Part shown: positions 11,486 to 22,780 of the stretch, one piece after another
Position numbering within the stretch: the first letter of the stretch is position 1
Layout of the letters: each line of letters starts with the position of its first letter
DNA from: Allantophomopsis cytisporea
Lineage: Eukaryota > Ascomycota > Leotiomycetes > Phacidiales > Phacidiaceae
Length of the DNA: 64,000 nt
Assembly: GCA_024752435.1 (NCBI GenBank)
Contig: CP103023.1
Coordinates: 1,116,001-1,180,000, forward strand
Direction: 5' to 3'
The notes under the pieces: generated by a model
Databases searched by the model: none
Told to the model about the DNA's origin: nothing
What the model saw: only the letters and a program-made list of their open reading frames with translations
Position numbers and translations under genes: made by a program

Positions 11486-13533
11486 TCAATCAATGTTGTA
11501 GAGCTTGATAAGCTCCGCAAGCTTAGCTGCCTCAACAGTGTAGTTGATTGGCGTTGCGCCAGAGACTTGATAACGGACTCTGTTGGTGAAGGTTAGGGAA
11601 GGTTCTTGACAACAAAATCCTCGCCTTCTGGTTTAGACACTTACCTTTGTTGATCTTGAAAATTGTCCATCTTTGCCCTACATTTGAACGTCATTGTCCT
11701 GCAGTTGGCTTCCTCGAAAGCCCTTCCAAATGCTACCTCATCGTTTTCCTTTAATTCCATCAACTGGTCTGCACTCATACCCATAAGCATACGTCCAACA
11801 TCATCGAAACAACTCAACCAGAGTTGCCCTGTGTGGTCATTGACGTTGAGTGACATAATATAGCGATACTCAGGCTTCTCATGGTTCTGGTCACACTTCT
11901 CACATCTCCACATTCCATCACCCATATCGACAACCTTCTTGTTACACCCTTCATTGAGACATGCAGGATAGCAGACATTGTCCTGCTTGATGTAAACCAC
12001 AGTAGCTTTTGTGGTAAAATAGTCGACATTCTCGGACATGCCCAGGTTCTCCTCCTTTACCTGAGCGACGGTCTTCAGAGGATCTTGACGTCCACCAGCA
12101 GCTCCAGCGCTTGCCATGGCAGAATGTGAGTTGAAGGTGTTGGTGCGACCCTGCGAATCATACCACCCCTTAAGCTTGTGTGCCTCTTGGATATCAGGGT
12201 CAATCGCCATTGAGCCAGATGAAAGAAGACTCAGACTTCTACCACCGAAATCGCCCACTTTAGCACCCTTGAAGGCGACGACAGACTCTGGTTGTGCGTC
12301 GAAGCCTAGCGCACTTTTGCCCCAGATGGTGAGACGGACGGAATAACCGCTGTCATCAACCAAAGTCAACTCTCTCTTATCATACGGTTTGTTTGTGGTT
12401 TTGGAAACGATTTGAGACACATCCGCAACTTCTTTCAACACACCAATGACATCGATTGTACTATCCTTCTCGACGGTCTGAAGCTCGCCGATAGTGGTGA
12501 AGTTGAAACGAACTTGTGGTACATTCTCCTGATCCTCAGCTTTCTCAACCAGAGTATCACGATCGAAAGTAAGCTCGTAATCATTGGGTAGGTTGCTGAA
12601 TTGCTTCTTGGCAAAGCCTACTCGACAAGGAGCTGATATATAATATACGGAGCCCTCTTGGAACATATCGTATAGCATATCACACTGATCATTGAAACCA
12701 GTAGCCTTGATCTCGCCACTTTCATCGAGAAGATTAACACTGAAGAGCTTGCCTTCCCCACTCGCCTTGTGCCATGTACGGATGTCAGACTTGTTGGTAA
12801 CTCGTGCTTTAATTGTCCATTTGTGTGCATATGGAGAGAGGGCCTCGATCGGGTAGATATTCGCATGAGACGCAGAGCTAGATGGGCCGCTCCGCGACGG
12901 AAGTGATCGCTCTTGAGGTTGTACTTTCTGTTCTTTCTGCCCATAGAATCCGTTACTAGCAATGGTGGTAGACGAAGGCTTCGAATCTTCCTCGTCGGGC
13001 TTTTCGGTCAAAGCCTTCGGGTCGCCAATCTTTTCCTGCTCACCAAGGCTTTCGATGACCTCAAGGTCCAGTATAATCAAAATTCTAGACAAGTCAGAGG
13101 CGTTAGAAGATGTCGATATTCTTTAGTCACTTACTTCTTGCCCTTCACCGAATTTGCTTGGTAAGACTTAAGTCGTACAAATGAGCCTTTTTTGAGCTTG
13201 CCTTCATGATAGACATGATTGACCTCTATATTTGAAGTTATATAATGACTCTAACCATTGAATCATGGGCTGTCTTACGCGTGGCGAGCATGCTCTGAAC
13301 AAAGTTCTTAATGTCACTTAAGACGATGCGGAAACGTTCTGGAGCTCCGTTGCCCGTGGAGGCAAGAGCCTTGATCTGTACACACTGGCATACCGGAACT
13401 GGAAATTGTTTCTGGAGCTTATCAGGATCGTTGAAGATGGCACTGGAATGTGTGAGTGTTGATAATGACGATCATGACAGAAAACTTACTCCAGAGCACC
13501 TTGGGTAACTTGAGAGGCTGCGTCGTCTGCCAT
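11486..13533 (-). CDS. RFA1: Replication protein A, 70-kDa subunit
   Basis: Large subunit of the RPA complex that coats single-stranded DNA in replication, repair and recombination. Five exons were resolved: 13490-13533, 13279-13442, 13135-13225, 11645-13084 and 11486-11579. Phases agree throughout and give 610 aa. The N-terminal RPA70N fold is covered by ADDAASQVTQGAL, QFPVPVCQCVQIK and RFRIVLSD. DNA-binding domain A begins near KWTIKARVTNKSDIRTW, and domain B has QIVSKTTNKPYDKRELTLVD. Domain C carries the zinc ribbon C-x4-C-x13-C-x2-C (CLNEGC .. CEKC). The protein ends VEAAKLAELIKLYNID, encoded by the last 94-nt exon. Upstream, 151 bp before the ATG, there is an ACGCGT box. The gene is divergent from the dienelactone-hydrolase-like gene, 452 bp away. 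Confidence 0.96.
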
Positions 13534-13985
13534 TTTCACAGTTGAGCAAGAAAACAAGTGAAAACAAACAAAAGATGCTAGGTTCCGATGAGGCGTAAGA
13601 ACCTTAAGAAATTTTGTGGGTTTCTTTTGTTGCTGTCGTGCTCTCTACAAGCTGTTGATGGTCGAGAAAGCGTGTCGAGCGCGACGCGTCGTGGCGTAAA
13701 GTGTTCAGGCGGCCGCGAGCCAGGCTACAACGCTAGCGTGGGGTGTGGCGCGGGGGTGGTGCGTGGTCTCAGTTGAGGTACATACGTACCTCATACATAT
13801 CTAAGTGGAAAATAGCTGCGTGACTTGCCTTGCATCTCCTTCATAATTTGAAGTCTCCTCTCTTCAAGAAGACATAACGACCATCGTGGGGAGTTTCACC
13901 ATCTCGTCAAAATATAAAATATAAAATATAAAAATAAACCCTCTTCGATCAAGACTCACGCTCATCTCGAAATAAAACAATCATC
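13534..13985. other. Divergent promoter of RFA1 and the hydrolase gene
   Basis: Apart from the ACGCGT box it holds an 8-bp inverted repeat TGAGGTAC-atac-GTACCTCA (13774-13793) and a short ATAAAAT repeat (about 13912-13936) 50-75 bp before the plus-strand start. The repeat could act as a TATA-like or nucleosome-poor element. Confidence 0.5.
13684..13689. promoter_or_regulatory. MluI cell-cycle box (ACGCGT) upstream of RFA1
   Basis: ACGCGT lies 151 bp upstream of the RFA1 ATG in a CG-rich patch. In budding yeast, RPA genes are G1/S-regulated through such MCB elements bound by MBF. Conservation of that control here is inference. Confidence 0.45.
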
Positions 13986-15273
13986 ATGGCCGATAGCCCA
14001 GAAGTCGCAACTAAGGCACCAGAGAGTGATGCTGTAGAACATGTTGCCACAGCGGATACTCCTGTGCAGAATACTGCTACCTCAGAGCCTGTAACTTCCA
14101 CTGAGTCTCAAGAACAGACTGGTACTACTGCCACCACCGAGCCCTTAATGCCTGGAGATACTCCAGCGCAGATGGGGGCCAGCCTCGGAGAGCATTGCAC
14201 TTCTGATAGACCTACTCGTATGTGGCACGGGTTTTGTGAAGCTGTAGGATGTTTGACGTCTAACAATGTATAGCGATTGGGGCAGCTCCCTCTGGAGAGA
14301 TGTCAAAACTTGGTGACGTTGATGTTTGATTTTCAATTCATCTATTGGGTTTTATGTACTCATCAGATCTTAGGTTTATATTGCTAAGCCCGCCGACTAT
14401 CCACAGAGCCCCTCAAAGCTTCTACTCTTCCTAACAGGAGGTACCGGAGTTCATTCGATCAATAATCAGGTTCAAGCAGATCGATTTGCGGAAGAGGGGT
14501 TCCTTGTTATCATGCCGGACATGTTCGAGAACGACCCAGCACCAAACTCGAACGCTATAGATGAAACAAATACATCGATAATTGAGCAGCTCAAGATGGC
14601 TGCGGCAGAGACAGTAAAGAGCTTTATGATTGATATGTGGCTAGCCAGACACACACCCGAGAAGATCCTTCCCGTCATCCAAAAAGTACTTGATAGCGCA
14701 AAGGAAGAATTTGCTGATGCTGTCGCGAATGGCGATGGCATATACGGCGTAGGCTATGTAGGTCCTCCGTCAACTTGAGCTGCATAATTTCTGACAACTT
14801 CAAGTGTACCGGCGGTCGAATTATTCTTCTCCTTGCTGGTGAGAAGCCCGACACAGTACTGTGGGGTCAGAAAAAAGCAGATGAGGAGGCCGGTGTCATC
14901 AAGAAAGGTCCACTGATAAAAGCTGGTGCTATTGCCCATGCATCTCTAGTCGATCAGGAAGACTTCAATGGGGTCAAAGCCCCATTGACCATAGCATGTG
15001 TGCAAAATGATGCTTTGTTCCCACAAAATGTTCTCGATGCTGGCGAGAAGTATATGAAGGAGAATGGGGTTGAGCACGAACTGAAGTCCTACTCTGGTGT
15101 CCCTCATGGTAAGATAACTATCATTCCTTCAATATCTGCGTTGGAGGATAACAAGATACTAATAATGCTGTTCTCCAGGATTTGCTGTTGTAGGCGAATA
15201 TAATGACATGGCTATAAAGACCGCACAGAGTGATGCATTCGAGCAGATGTTGAGCTGGCTCAAATCTCATTAG
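13986..15273 (+). CDS. Dienelactone hydrolase-like alpha/beta hydrolase with long N-terminal tail
   Basis: Alpha/beta-hydrolase of the dienelactone hydrolase (carboxymethylenebutenolidase) family; fungal members are widespread and mostly of unknown substrate. Five exons (13986-14217, 14274-14323, 14374-14757, 14805-15108, 15179-15273) give 354 aa. The catalytic triad typical of the family is visible: Cys223 in GYCTGG (its codon opens exon 4), Asp291 in QNDALF and His323 in VPHGF. The first ~75 residues are a Thr/Glu/Ser/Ala-rich tail of low complexity, absent from bacterial enzymes. Conserved fungal segments are PTPIGAAPSGE and LLFLTGGTGVHS. The second intron (14324-14373) uses a weak donor, GTTTGA, but it is needed to join VDVYIAKP. 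The gene converges on CSN3, 363 bp away. Confidence 0.88.
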
Positions 15274-15636
15274 TTTGGGCATCTCTTTCATAGGCATTAT
15301 TAGCACTTGGATTCTGGAGATACCACACGCAATAACAGACCCAACATTTTTATGTGGGTGATTGCAGCCTTAACTTTGAAACTTCAAACATCACGAACTA
15401 TTGATTTGTTTTGGACATTCGTATTGCCAGTCAATGCCATTGTTCTACAGCAAGTTGTATCTATTCTCTCAACCGTTCACCCCCCAGCTCATGCAGCAAT
15501 GAACGCCAACTTTGTAAACTTGAAGACCCATCCCACGCTAACCTCAGCCAAAGCCCAATCATGGTTCTCGTAACGCCGTAATGTATGCAGCTCCCGCATC
15601 GCATGCTACGCCTCTCCGAGCAGATGCTGCAAAGCT
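15274..15636. other. Convergent 3' regions of hydrolase and CSN3
   Basis: Spacer between two convergent genes. It presumably holds both 3' UTRs. No further gene seen. Confidence 0.6.
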
Positions 15637-17225
15637 TCAAAAACCCATCAAATCCTCGTCTATTGCGTCGCCAGTTGATTGCCAGTTCATGCTCTCGTCG
15701 GCAGTTCCAGGGTTCCCAACGCTTCCAAGCTTCTTCTGCTTCTGTGCCCACTTAATATAGTCCTTATCCTGGGCGAGGCGGCGATTTGTGTAGGTGACGT
15801 CTGCTGAAAGCTTCTTGAGCCCGTCTGTTTTGATAGCTAGATGCTGCTGGAAGTCTTCCTCGCTGAGAATTGCTGGCGGATCAAAAGTAAGGATTAGAAA
15901 TCCGTCTGAGGATCGGGAAAGAGCTGCGCGTAGAGATCTCTCCTGAATCATACTACGGATCAATGTCTCCGTTGCGTCATCAGAAGGAAGTCTATCGCCT
16001 GTGTCTGCACTATATGTCATCTGCGTGATCTCGCTCACGGACATTCGACTGTAGATTTTGCCAAGGTTTCGGATTGCAAATTTCTGGTAAGTAGCGAGGA
16101 CCTGTTGCATAAGGCCGAGGTTGCAGTCGGCCTGCCAAGTACGTTGACCAAACTCAATCTCTGCCCTGAGTCTATCTGCTTTACCATTTTCGAAAATTGT
16201 TGCTACAGCATCATATGCTTTAGCGAGAGTATGATAAGCTTTTGACGCATGCGGAGAAGTTGTTGATGGAGGCTTGACACTTTCGCCCTTTAAAAGGAGG
16301 TTGACAATGAGCCACTTCTTGTAAGCCTCAACCATGATCTTGCTGACACTACTGCTATCCTTGATGGGGAACGTAACGGCATTTTCCAACAATGCCTCTG
16401 CGCTCTCCCATTGCTGCATGCCAATGAAGGCAGTCCCGCCTAACACAAAATACTCGAGAACGTCATTCGACTTGAGCAGTTTAGTAAATCCGTTCGCGTA
16501 TGTGATCCATGATGGGCCATTCAAGCTTATATCGCATCTATACTTAGTGCTCAAAGGATCGACCTTGGTTGGGAAGTAGAGAACAGCTCGTTCAAGAACA
16601 GGAATTGCTGGAACGATGACGCCAGACTCCAACACCAAGCGTACGAGTTGCAAGTGGTGAGATGTGAGCACAGAGCCCTCAGGATCAAGCTTGCGAAGTG
16701 CAATAGCAATAGGGAGAACAGCAGCTGCTGGCTAGAAAAACTGTTAATTGTGAGCTGATGTCTTAATATGCCTCCACTTACTTCCTGTGCTCGTTCAGCA
16801 AGCAACGCCACTGTCTCGATGATCTTAGTCCACTCTTTGCCAACATATCTAACCTGTCGCTCGTCGAAATGTTGTAAGAACTCCACCATGTAACCCCATA
16901 ATGTCTCAGAACTACTCTTTGTTTTTGGTTTTTCGACTTCGATCTGTGCGATCAGTGCAACTGCGTAGTCGATCGTCTTTACGGCAGGATCAATGACCTG
17001 GTAGACGCGGTTTTGTAAGCCAGGGCCATAGAATGAGTGCGCATGTGAACAGATACTCACGTCGAAGATGCTTTGACCTTGTGCATCCGTTGCAAGAAGT
17101 TCCACCGGACTCAGCTTCTTGATTTCTTCGAGCCTCGTAGTAATGGCGTCGTCATACTGCTTGTTTGAAATGGAACCAATAGTAGATAGTGGAAGAGATA
17201 CTGTATTGGAAGATGAAGCGTCCAT
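15637..17225 (-). CDS. COP9 signalosome subunit 3
   Basis: Subunit of the COP9 signalosome, which removes Nedd8 from cullins and in filamentous fungi governs light response and sexual development. Exons are 17061-17225, 16782-16997 and 15637-16731, giving 491 aa. The 63-nt intron at 16998-17060 (GTGAGT..CTACCAG) is a multiple of three and has no stop, so it can be misread as coding. Removing it gives FDVIDPAVKTIDY, which resembles other CSN3 proteins. The second intron is 16732-16781. The protein is almost all alpha-helical. The C-terminal part (ATYQKFAIRNLGKIYSRM, SEITQMTYS) looks like a PCI domain, followed by a helical tail ending DEDLMGF. I chose the ATG at 17225 (MDASSS); an upstream in-frame open stretch lacks family likeness. 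Assignment is from recalled family features. Confidence 0.82.
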
Positions 17226-17871
17226 ATTGATAGGAGAGCTTCGAGAACAGATGCGATACAACGTACGTGGAAACCTTCTGATTGCCTACCCCAAGAAGTG
17301 TAGGTTAGCTTCTACTTATATTGACATGTATAGCTCCAAAGCATCGACACCACGGTTAACTGAAGTGAGACTTGAAATAGCGTGCTGGTGAAATATTTGA
17401 GACTGTATATTCATTTAAAGTCCGAATATAAGAAATCTTGTACTGTGTGATGAGAGGAGAGTGAAATAGTACCTGTCGCAGCCTTCCTGGAGGTGGAGGA
17501 GATGATGGAAGCTGTGAGCTTCGGCCATCATTCGATTGGCCCATGGCAGGCAATATTCCGAAGATGTGGCGATAGACGAGCAAGCTTTGTGCTTATCGGA
17601 TTATCTTATATCCGGTATATTTTTTAGGTTCACCGGGTCAGTGTACATGAAAGTGAATGAGTCAAGGAATAGTACTTAGAGATTTGTGAAGAAGCGTCTT
17701 GATTGATTTTTCTTCTTCTTCTCCTCAAACAGACTGTTGCTTTCGAACGGTACCTTCCACAAATTTTTGGATCTGAAAACCCTTTCAAGAATAAAACAGC
17801 ATAAATAGATCCGAACCTCCTTCGCATAAGCTCTTCACATTTTCACCAAGTCGCATCCGAGACTACGTCCA
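17226..17871. other. Divergent promoter of CSN3 and PRO2
   Basis: 646 bp between divergent starts, with pyrimidine-rich tracts (CTTCTTCTTCTCC at 17711-17723). No gene seen. Confidence 0.55.
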
Positions 17872-19280
17872 ATGTCTTTGACAAACGCCTCACCTTCAGA
17901 GGCTGCGAGGTCAGCAAAATACGCCTCTCATATTCTGGCAACTTTGCCAACCTCTGCACGCAACTCGGCTCTTACTGCTATTCATGATGCCCTGTCATTG
18001 GCAAAAGATGAAATTCTAGCTGCCAACGCTCGGGATCTTGAATTGGCCGCCAAAGCTGCCGAAAATGGCGATCTTAGCCTCAGTATCGTGGCTAGACTGG
18101 ATCTTGGGAAGAAGGGCAAGTGGGAAGACATGCTGAAGGGCATTCTAGACGTCAGAAATCTCGAAGATCCAGGTATTAAAGCATCTACAAAACTCGTAAC
18201 AGATGAATGCTGATCACGTGAACAATAGTTGGCAAGGTCAGTCTGAGAACCAGACTTGATGATGGGCTTGATTTAGAGAGGGTATCGTGCCCAATAGGTG
18301 TACTTCTCATTATCTTTGAGGCGAGACCGGAAGTTATTGCAAACATTGCATCCTTAGCTATCAAGTCAGGAAACACAGCAATCTTGAAAGGCGGAAAAGA
18401 GTCAACCGAGTCTTTCAAGGCCATCTCGAATGTCATTTCGAATGCCCTGTCATCCACCCAAGTTCCAAACACAGCCATTCAACTTGTTGTCACTCGAGAT
18501 GCCATCCCGCAATTACTCTCTCAAGACCAGTACATCGACCTCGTAATTCCTCGGGGCTCGAACGAGCTTGTTCGCTACATTAAGAACAACACCCGAATCC
18601 CTGTACTTGGTCACGCTGATGGTCTCTGTTCGATACTGCTCGAGGAGTCTGCTGATATTGACATGGCTGTAAAGGTCGTTATCGATTCAAAAACCAGCTA
18701 TCCAGCCGCCTGCAACAGTCTCGAGACCCTTCTTGTGAAGTCTGCCGCCTTACCAACTGTTCTTCCTCGGGTTGCGGAGGCGCTTTTTAGCAAGGGCGTT
18801 TCGTTACGTTGCGATGTAGTGAGCAAGAAGTCCTTAAGCCAGTCTCTTCCAGCAAACCTTGCCGCCATTCTCCAGGAATCAAGCGAGGAAGATTATGATA
18901 CTGAATTCCTTTCTCTGACCCTGGCCATCAAGGTTGTAGATTCGCTCCAGGATGCCATTGCTCATATCAATCTTCACGGCTCTCACCATACTGATGTAAT
19001 TCTTACCTCTGATTTGCAAGCAGCTGAGCAATTCATGGCCAGCGTCGATTCCGCTGGAGTATTTTGGAACACATCCACACGCATGGCTGACGGCATGCGC
19101 TTTGGGTTCGGAACCGAGGTAGGAATCAGCACAAACAAGATCCATGCTAGAGGACCAGTAGGTCTGGAAGGATTGATGATTTACAAGTACAAGATAAGGG
19201 GTGCAGGCCATGTGACGGCATCATACGGCGAGGGGGAAGGCCAAAAGCGCTTTAGACATGAGCGACTAGCACTACAATAA
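17872..19280 (+). CDS. PRO2: Gamma-glutamyl phosphate reductase (proline biosynthesis)
   Basis: NADPH-dependent enzyme that converts gamma-glutamyl phosphate to glutamate semialdehyde, the second step of proline synthesis (yeast Pro2, bacterial ProA). Exons are 17872-18172 and 18229-19280, giving 450 aa, the normal length. The intron 18173-18228 (GTATTA..AATAG) contains a TCACGTGA palindrome and joins DP to VGKVSLR. Family motifs: PIGVLLIIFEARPEV, LAIKSGNTAILKGGKE, DLVIPRGSNELVRYI and YPAACNSLETLLV with the catalytic Cys262. The C-terminal part has VGISTNKIHARGPVGLEGL. The start MSLTNASPSEAARSAKYAS fits the family. The gene is divergent from CSN3 and convergent with the spindle-pole gene, 173 bp away. 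Confidence 0.96.
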
Positions 19281-19453
19281 GAAAGTTCAATGACCAAATA
19301 AAAGCATTATCATATCTGCATTGTCAGCGTTATATCTCTGTAACTCTTTCTGCCAAACACTCCAGTATCTCCTGCCACCATCCAATACTCCGAACACCTA
19401 TGTTACAGTGGAAATCAATCACTTGCAATGCGCCACTCCTCGGTTTATATCAA

Positions 19454-21607
19454 TCATGGTGCCACGCCTCTGTTGCCAAGACCACTCCCCGGTCGCTTCA
19501 AGCCCGTACTCGTAGTTCTTTCATGAGGCACGCCTCCACCCGGTCGTCTCAGGCGACTGCTCGGTGCATTGCCATACATTGATTTTCTGACTGGTGATGG
19601 AGCCACAGGGGTGTCTTGCTGACCGTCCGATCTAGTGGATGATGGCGCTCGAAGACTCGAAGACCTCGAAATGCTACTGCCTCGCCGGTTTTCTACACCA
19701 GCAGGGGCTGCAGATGGTACTGGTTGTGCAGCTGGTTGGATAGCCGGCTCCGGCTGTGGGTTTGGGGCGGTAGTGGAAGCCTGCAATGCAAACATCTCTT
19801 CCACAGCGGCGACAAGGTCTCCCTTTTCAACACGCTCTTTCTCTAGATCTTCTCTAAGCTGAGCGTTGTCCTGTTTGACAATGTTGATCTCTTCCAAAGT
19901 GCTACACAATTTTGCTTCCAACTCTGCTGCGAGCTTCGCACTGTTTGCTGTCTCTGCTTTGAGACCTTCGGTGAAGTCATCGCTGGGGATCTGTGGAGTG
20001 AGTCCAGTCATCGTAGCATCTCTTCCGTTTCGAAGCTCGTCACACTCTCTTGTTAAGGTTTCGACACGCTCCTCCAATGCCTTCACCTTCTTGTCCCACC
20101 GGTTCTCATAACTCTTCTTCAAAGCAGCCACCTTGGTCTCATGCTTGCTCTTGTAAAGTGTGTGAAGCTCTCGTGCAACCTTTTCAACCGCTATCTCAAC
20201 GTCTTTACCAGATGAAGTAGATGGGGATCTAGGCTCATCCCCAGCGTTGGAGCCAGTGGCTGATGAACCGGCACGAAGTGCAGCAATCCTGCTTTCAGCC
20301 TCCTGGTGCATCATTTCTGCAGCTTCGCGGCGTTGTTCACATTCTATCAACCGCCCTTCTAGAGCCTCACGCTCACTCTCTGTATGTACGATCTCCTCCC
20401 TAACATTCCGTAGAATGAGCTCCATTTCCCTTCCTCGCTTTTCCCAGCTTTCTCTCTCGACTTCTAGCTGATCTCTTGCATCCCTTTCTTCTCGGAGCTG
20501 TTCCATGCTCTCACCCACCCGCTTTTCTGCATCACCGACTGCCGTCTTGAGTGACATGACTTCAGCTTCTTTGCCACTAAGTGATGCCTTCAGGCTGCTG
20601 ATCTCCGATAGAAATCCGGACTTTAGAGACTCGAGCTCACGTGGAGTAATCGAGGGCATGCTCCGTGGTGTTGGAGCGGGAGGAATATCAAAGTCTAGAA
20701 GATTCGACATCCTTCCAGCAGGTGAAAAGGACCGGTGTCCATCTCTAGCACGCGATGGAGTTCTGGCATTATGTGCCTGTGCCAAGATATCCGGCATTGT
20801 TTGGCTTTTGGAGGGCGAATGCCTCCTCATTGGTGAATTTGAAATGTTGTTGAATTGCTCAGTGAAGTCCAAAAGCAAGTTAGTGGTATCACCGGAGTTG
20901 CTGGATCTTGGCTGATAGGAATGTCTTGCTTGCTGTCTGACGGTTGCAGGTGTGCCAAATGGAGCTCTACGTGGTGTAGGTCCTCCATCAGCAAACCTGC
21001 TTGGACTTTGGCCCATCTTTGCGAACATAGTCATATCAGGTACAGCTGAAAAGGCCGAAAACTGCGTATCGTCCATGCCTGTGGCGTCATGATTTTCCCC
21101 ATCATCCAGGCTTGCTAGAGTATCATCATCGAAATCCTCATTGTTTCGAGCAACTCTCGAAAACTCCTCATCATCAAATTGGGTATCATCCATTCCCAAG
21201 GGCTTAGCTGACGATCTGGTCGCAGTGGGAGATTCGTCCTTGGCATAAATGTCTAGAGTGATGTCGGCGGCATTTTCGTCATTCGACATACCATCTTCTG
21301 GAGTTTTAGATACTGCAGTTGATTCGGAGGTGTGTCGCCATCGGTCGGTACTTGGTACAGTGCCGGCCCTGCTAGTCAAAAACTTCATGGGCGACAGAGA
21401 ATTACGTTCAGCGAGGCCATTTGTTGGGGACACAGGCATGAGACTGCGACGTTTGTTGTTCTCGCGATCCTGCGATGGCGACATCTCTTCGAAGGGGGAG
21501 CTGGGAGTTTCATCGTCATCTTGTTCAGAATTGGATGTTCGTCTCAGTGCTGTAGGCGGTGTTGCATTTAGGGATGCTCCTGTCGCAGGGGACAGTGGAG
21601 TTGCCAT
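19454..21607 (-). CDS. Cut12-type spindle pole body-associated coiled-coil protein
   Basis: A single exon encodes 717 aa from the ATG at 21607. The N-terminal third is acidic and Ser/Thr-rich with two repeated GMDDTQF motifs, then PRRAPFGTPATVRQQ and LLLDFTEQFNNIS. These resemble the conserved N-terminal part of fungal spindle-pole-formation proteins of the Cut12 family. From about residue 320 a long heptad-rich coiled coil follows (ELESLKSGFLSEISSLKAS .. MEQLREERDARDQLEVE .. ALEERVETLTRECDEL), extending to about 620. The tail is basic and Ser/Pro-rich and ends RGVAP. Fission yeast Cut12 anchors and activates mitotic kinases at the spindle pole; that role here is by family analogy. It could instead be another SPB coiled-coil protein such as the SnaD type. 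Many SP/TP sites suggest CDK phosphorylation. Confidence 0.68.
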   Translation of the reverse strand: MATPLSPATGASLNATPPTALRRTSNSEQDDDETPSSPFEEMSPSQDRENNKRRSLMPVSPTNGLAERNSLSPMKFLTSRAGTVPSTDRWRHTSESTAVSKTPEDGMSNDENAADITLDIYAKDESPTATRSSAKPLGMDDTQFDDEEFSRVARNNEDFDDDTLASLDDGENHDATGMDDTQFSAFSAVPDMTMFAKMGQSPSRFADGGPTPRRAPFGTPATVRQQARHSYQPRSSNSGDTTNLLLDFTEQFNNISNSPMRRHSPSKSQTMPDILAQAHNARTPSRARDGHRSFSPAGRMSNLLDFDIPPAPTPRSMPSITPRELESLKSGFLSEISSLKASLSGKEAEVMSLKTAVGDAEKRVGESMEQLREERDARDQLEVERESWEKRGREMELILRNVREEIVHTESEREALEGRLIECEQRREAAEMMHQEAESRIAALRAGSSATGSNAGDEPRSPSTSSGKDVEIAVEKVARELHTLYKSKHETKVAALKKSYENRWDKKVKALEERVETLTRECDELRNGRDATMTGLTPQIPSDDFTEGLKAETANSAKLAAELEAKLCSTLEEINIVKQDNAQLREDLEKERVEKGDLVAAVEEMFALQASTTAPNPQPEPAIQPAAQPVPSAAPAGVENRRGSSISRSSSLRAPSSTRSDGQQDTPVAPSPVRKSMYGNAPSSRLRRPGGGVPHERTTSTGLKRPGSGLGNRGVAP

Positions 21608-22780
21608 GGTAAATTGGCAAGCGTGAGTCGACAAGACTATCCAGGTATAACAGACGGCCGTATAATTCTACGTGTCAAGTGTCTGCAGTGCTCAGACGAT
21701 GGTTGTCGTGGAGTTTGAGGAGGGTGAAGCGGCGCAATCAATCGTGTTGAGCGTCAAGATGCCTAATAGAGATGGGATTACGAAAACGAAGACAACAGAG
21801 CTAGGCTCGGCAAGAATAAACACTGAGCTTCGCCCCAGCAACGCTGACATACATCACAGTGCGCTACTAATGGTAGCCTTTCGGATCAATATGCACCCCG
21901 GCTCATACTGCAGTAAGGTACGTACAAGTATTTCTTCCCCATAGTTATTTGTGAACGTCTCCTGTAAATTTGAATAAAACAAAAATCATACATTGTTTTA
22001 CATGGTTACAATCAAAGAACGTACGCTAATCATCTCACCATACTTTCATTTCACAATGTTTCACAATGCCCCCACGAATTTTCAATGTGTTGGGAAGTTC
22101 AGGAGTAAGAACAATTGCTTTTCTTTGTCCTCGTCAAGTCGTTCCATCAGCTACCTAGAAATATCAAATGACACAAGGAGAGGTCGTAATAATCATGAAG
22201 CCCAGAGCCCAAGAAGAATCGTTGAAATGCCAAGAGCAATATCGCCCATTCGCCGCACGTAAGATCGTTACAAGCGTTTTCCCATGTCTGGCTTACATGC
22301 AAAGCTCTCCCAGCCCCTCTGTCCGCTCTGAAAACACAAGAGCGACGCAGAATGGCCCATTTTGCGCAGCGTCATTCATCAGCCATGTAACATAAAAAGT
22401 ATCCATCTTTAGAATCAAGTCGTAATCTCATAGTCATGTAAAGGAAAAACACAAAAAGTGATTAAGAACACACAAGCGCCGGGGGAGAAAAAAAAAATCA
22501 AAGGAAAAAAAATCTGCTAAAGAATGTCGTGTTGGTGTTAGAGAGGTTGCTCGCAAAGTGCAGATCGAAATAGTAGAGACATTATCGAGTTCTTCGAGAG
22601 TAAGAGGATATCCGAAGAATGATTACGCCAGGATCATCTAAGTGTGCTGCGCCAAAAAGACGATGTACGAAGTAAGGCCGTGACAAAGTTCGTTCATGAT
22701 CGAGTATTCGTTTTTTTTGAGGGGGAGTCGTGTTTTTTGTTTTGCTTTGCTTTTTTGAGGGCGTACCGAATGGCAATCGG
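21608..22780. other. Intergenic: spindle-pole gene promoter and stuA 3' region
   Basis: About 1.2 kb between two minus-strand genes. It contains an A-rich tract near 22486-22510. Short open frames on the plus strand have no family likeness. The stuA 3' UTR should lie at the right end. Confidence 0.55.
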
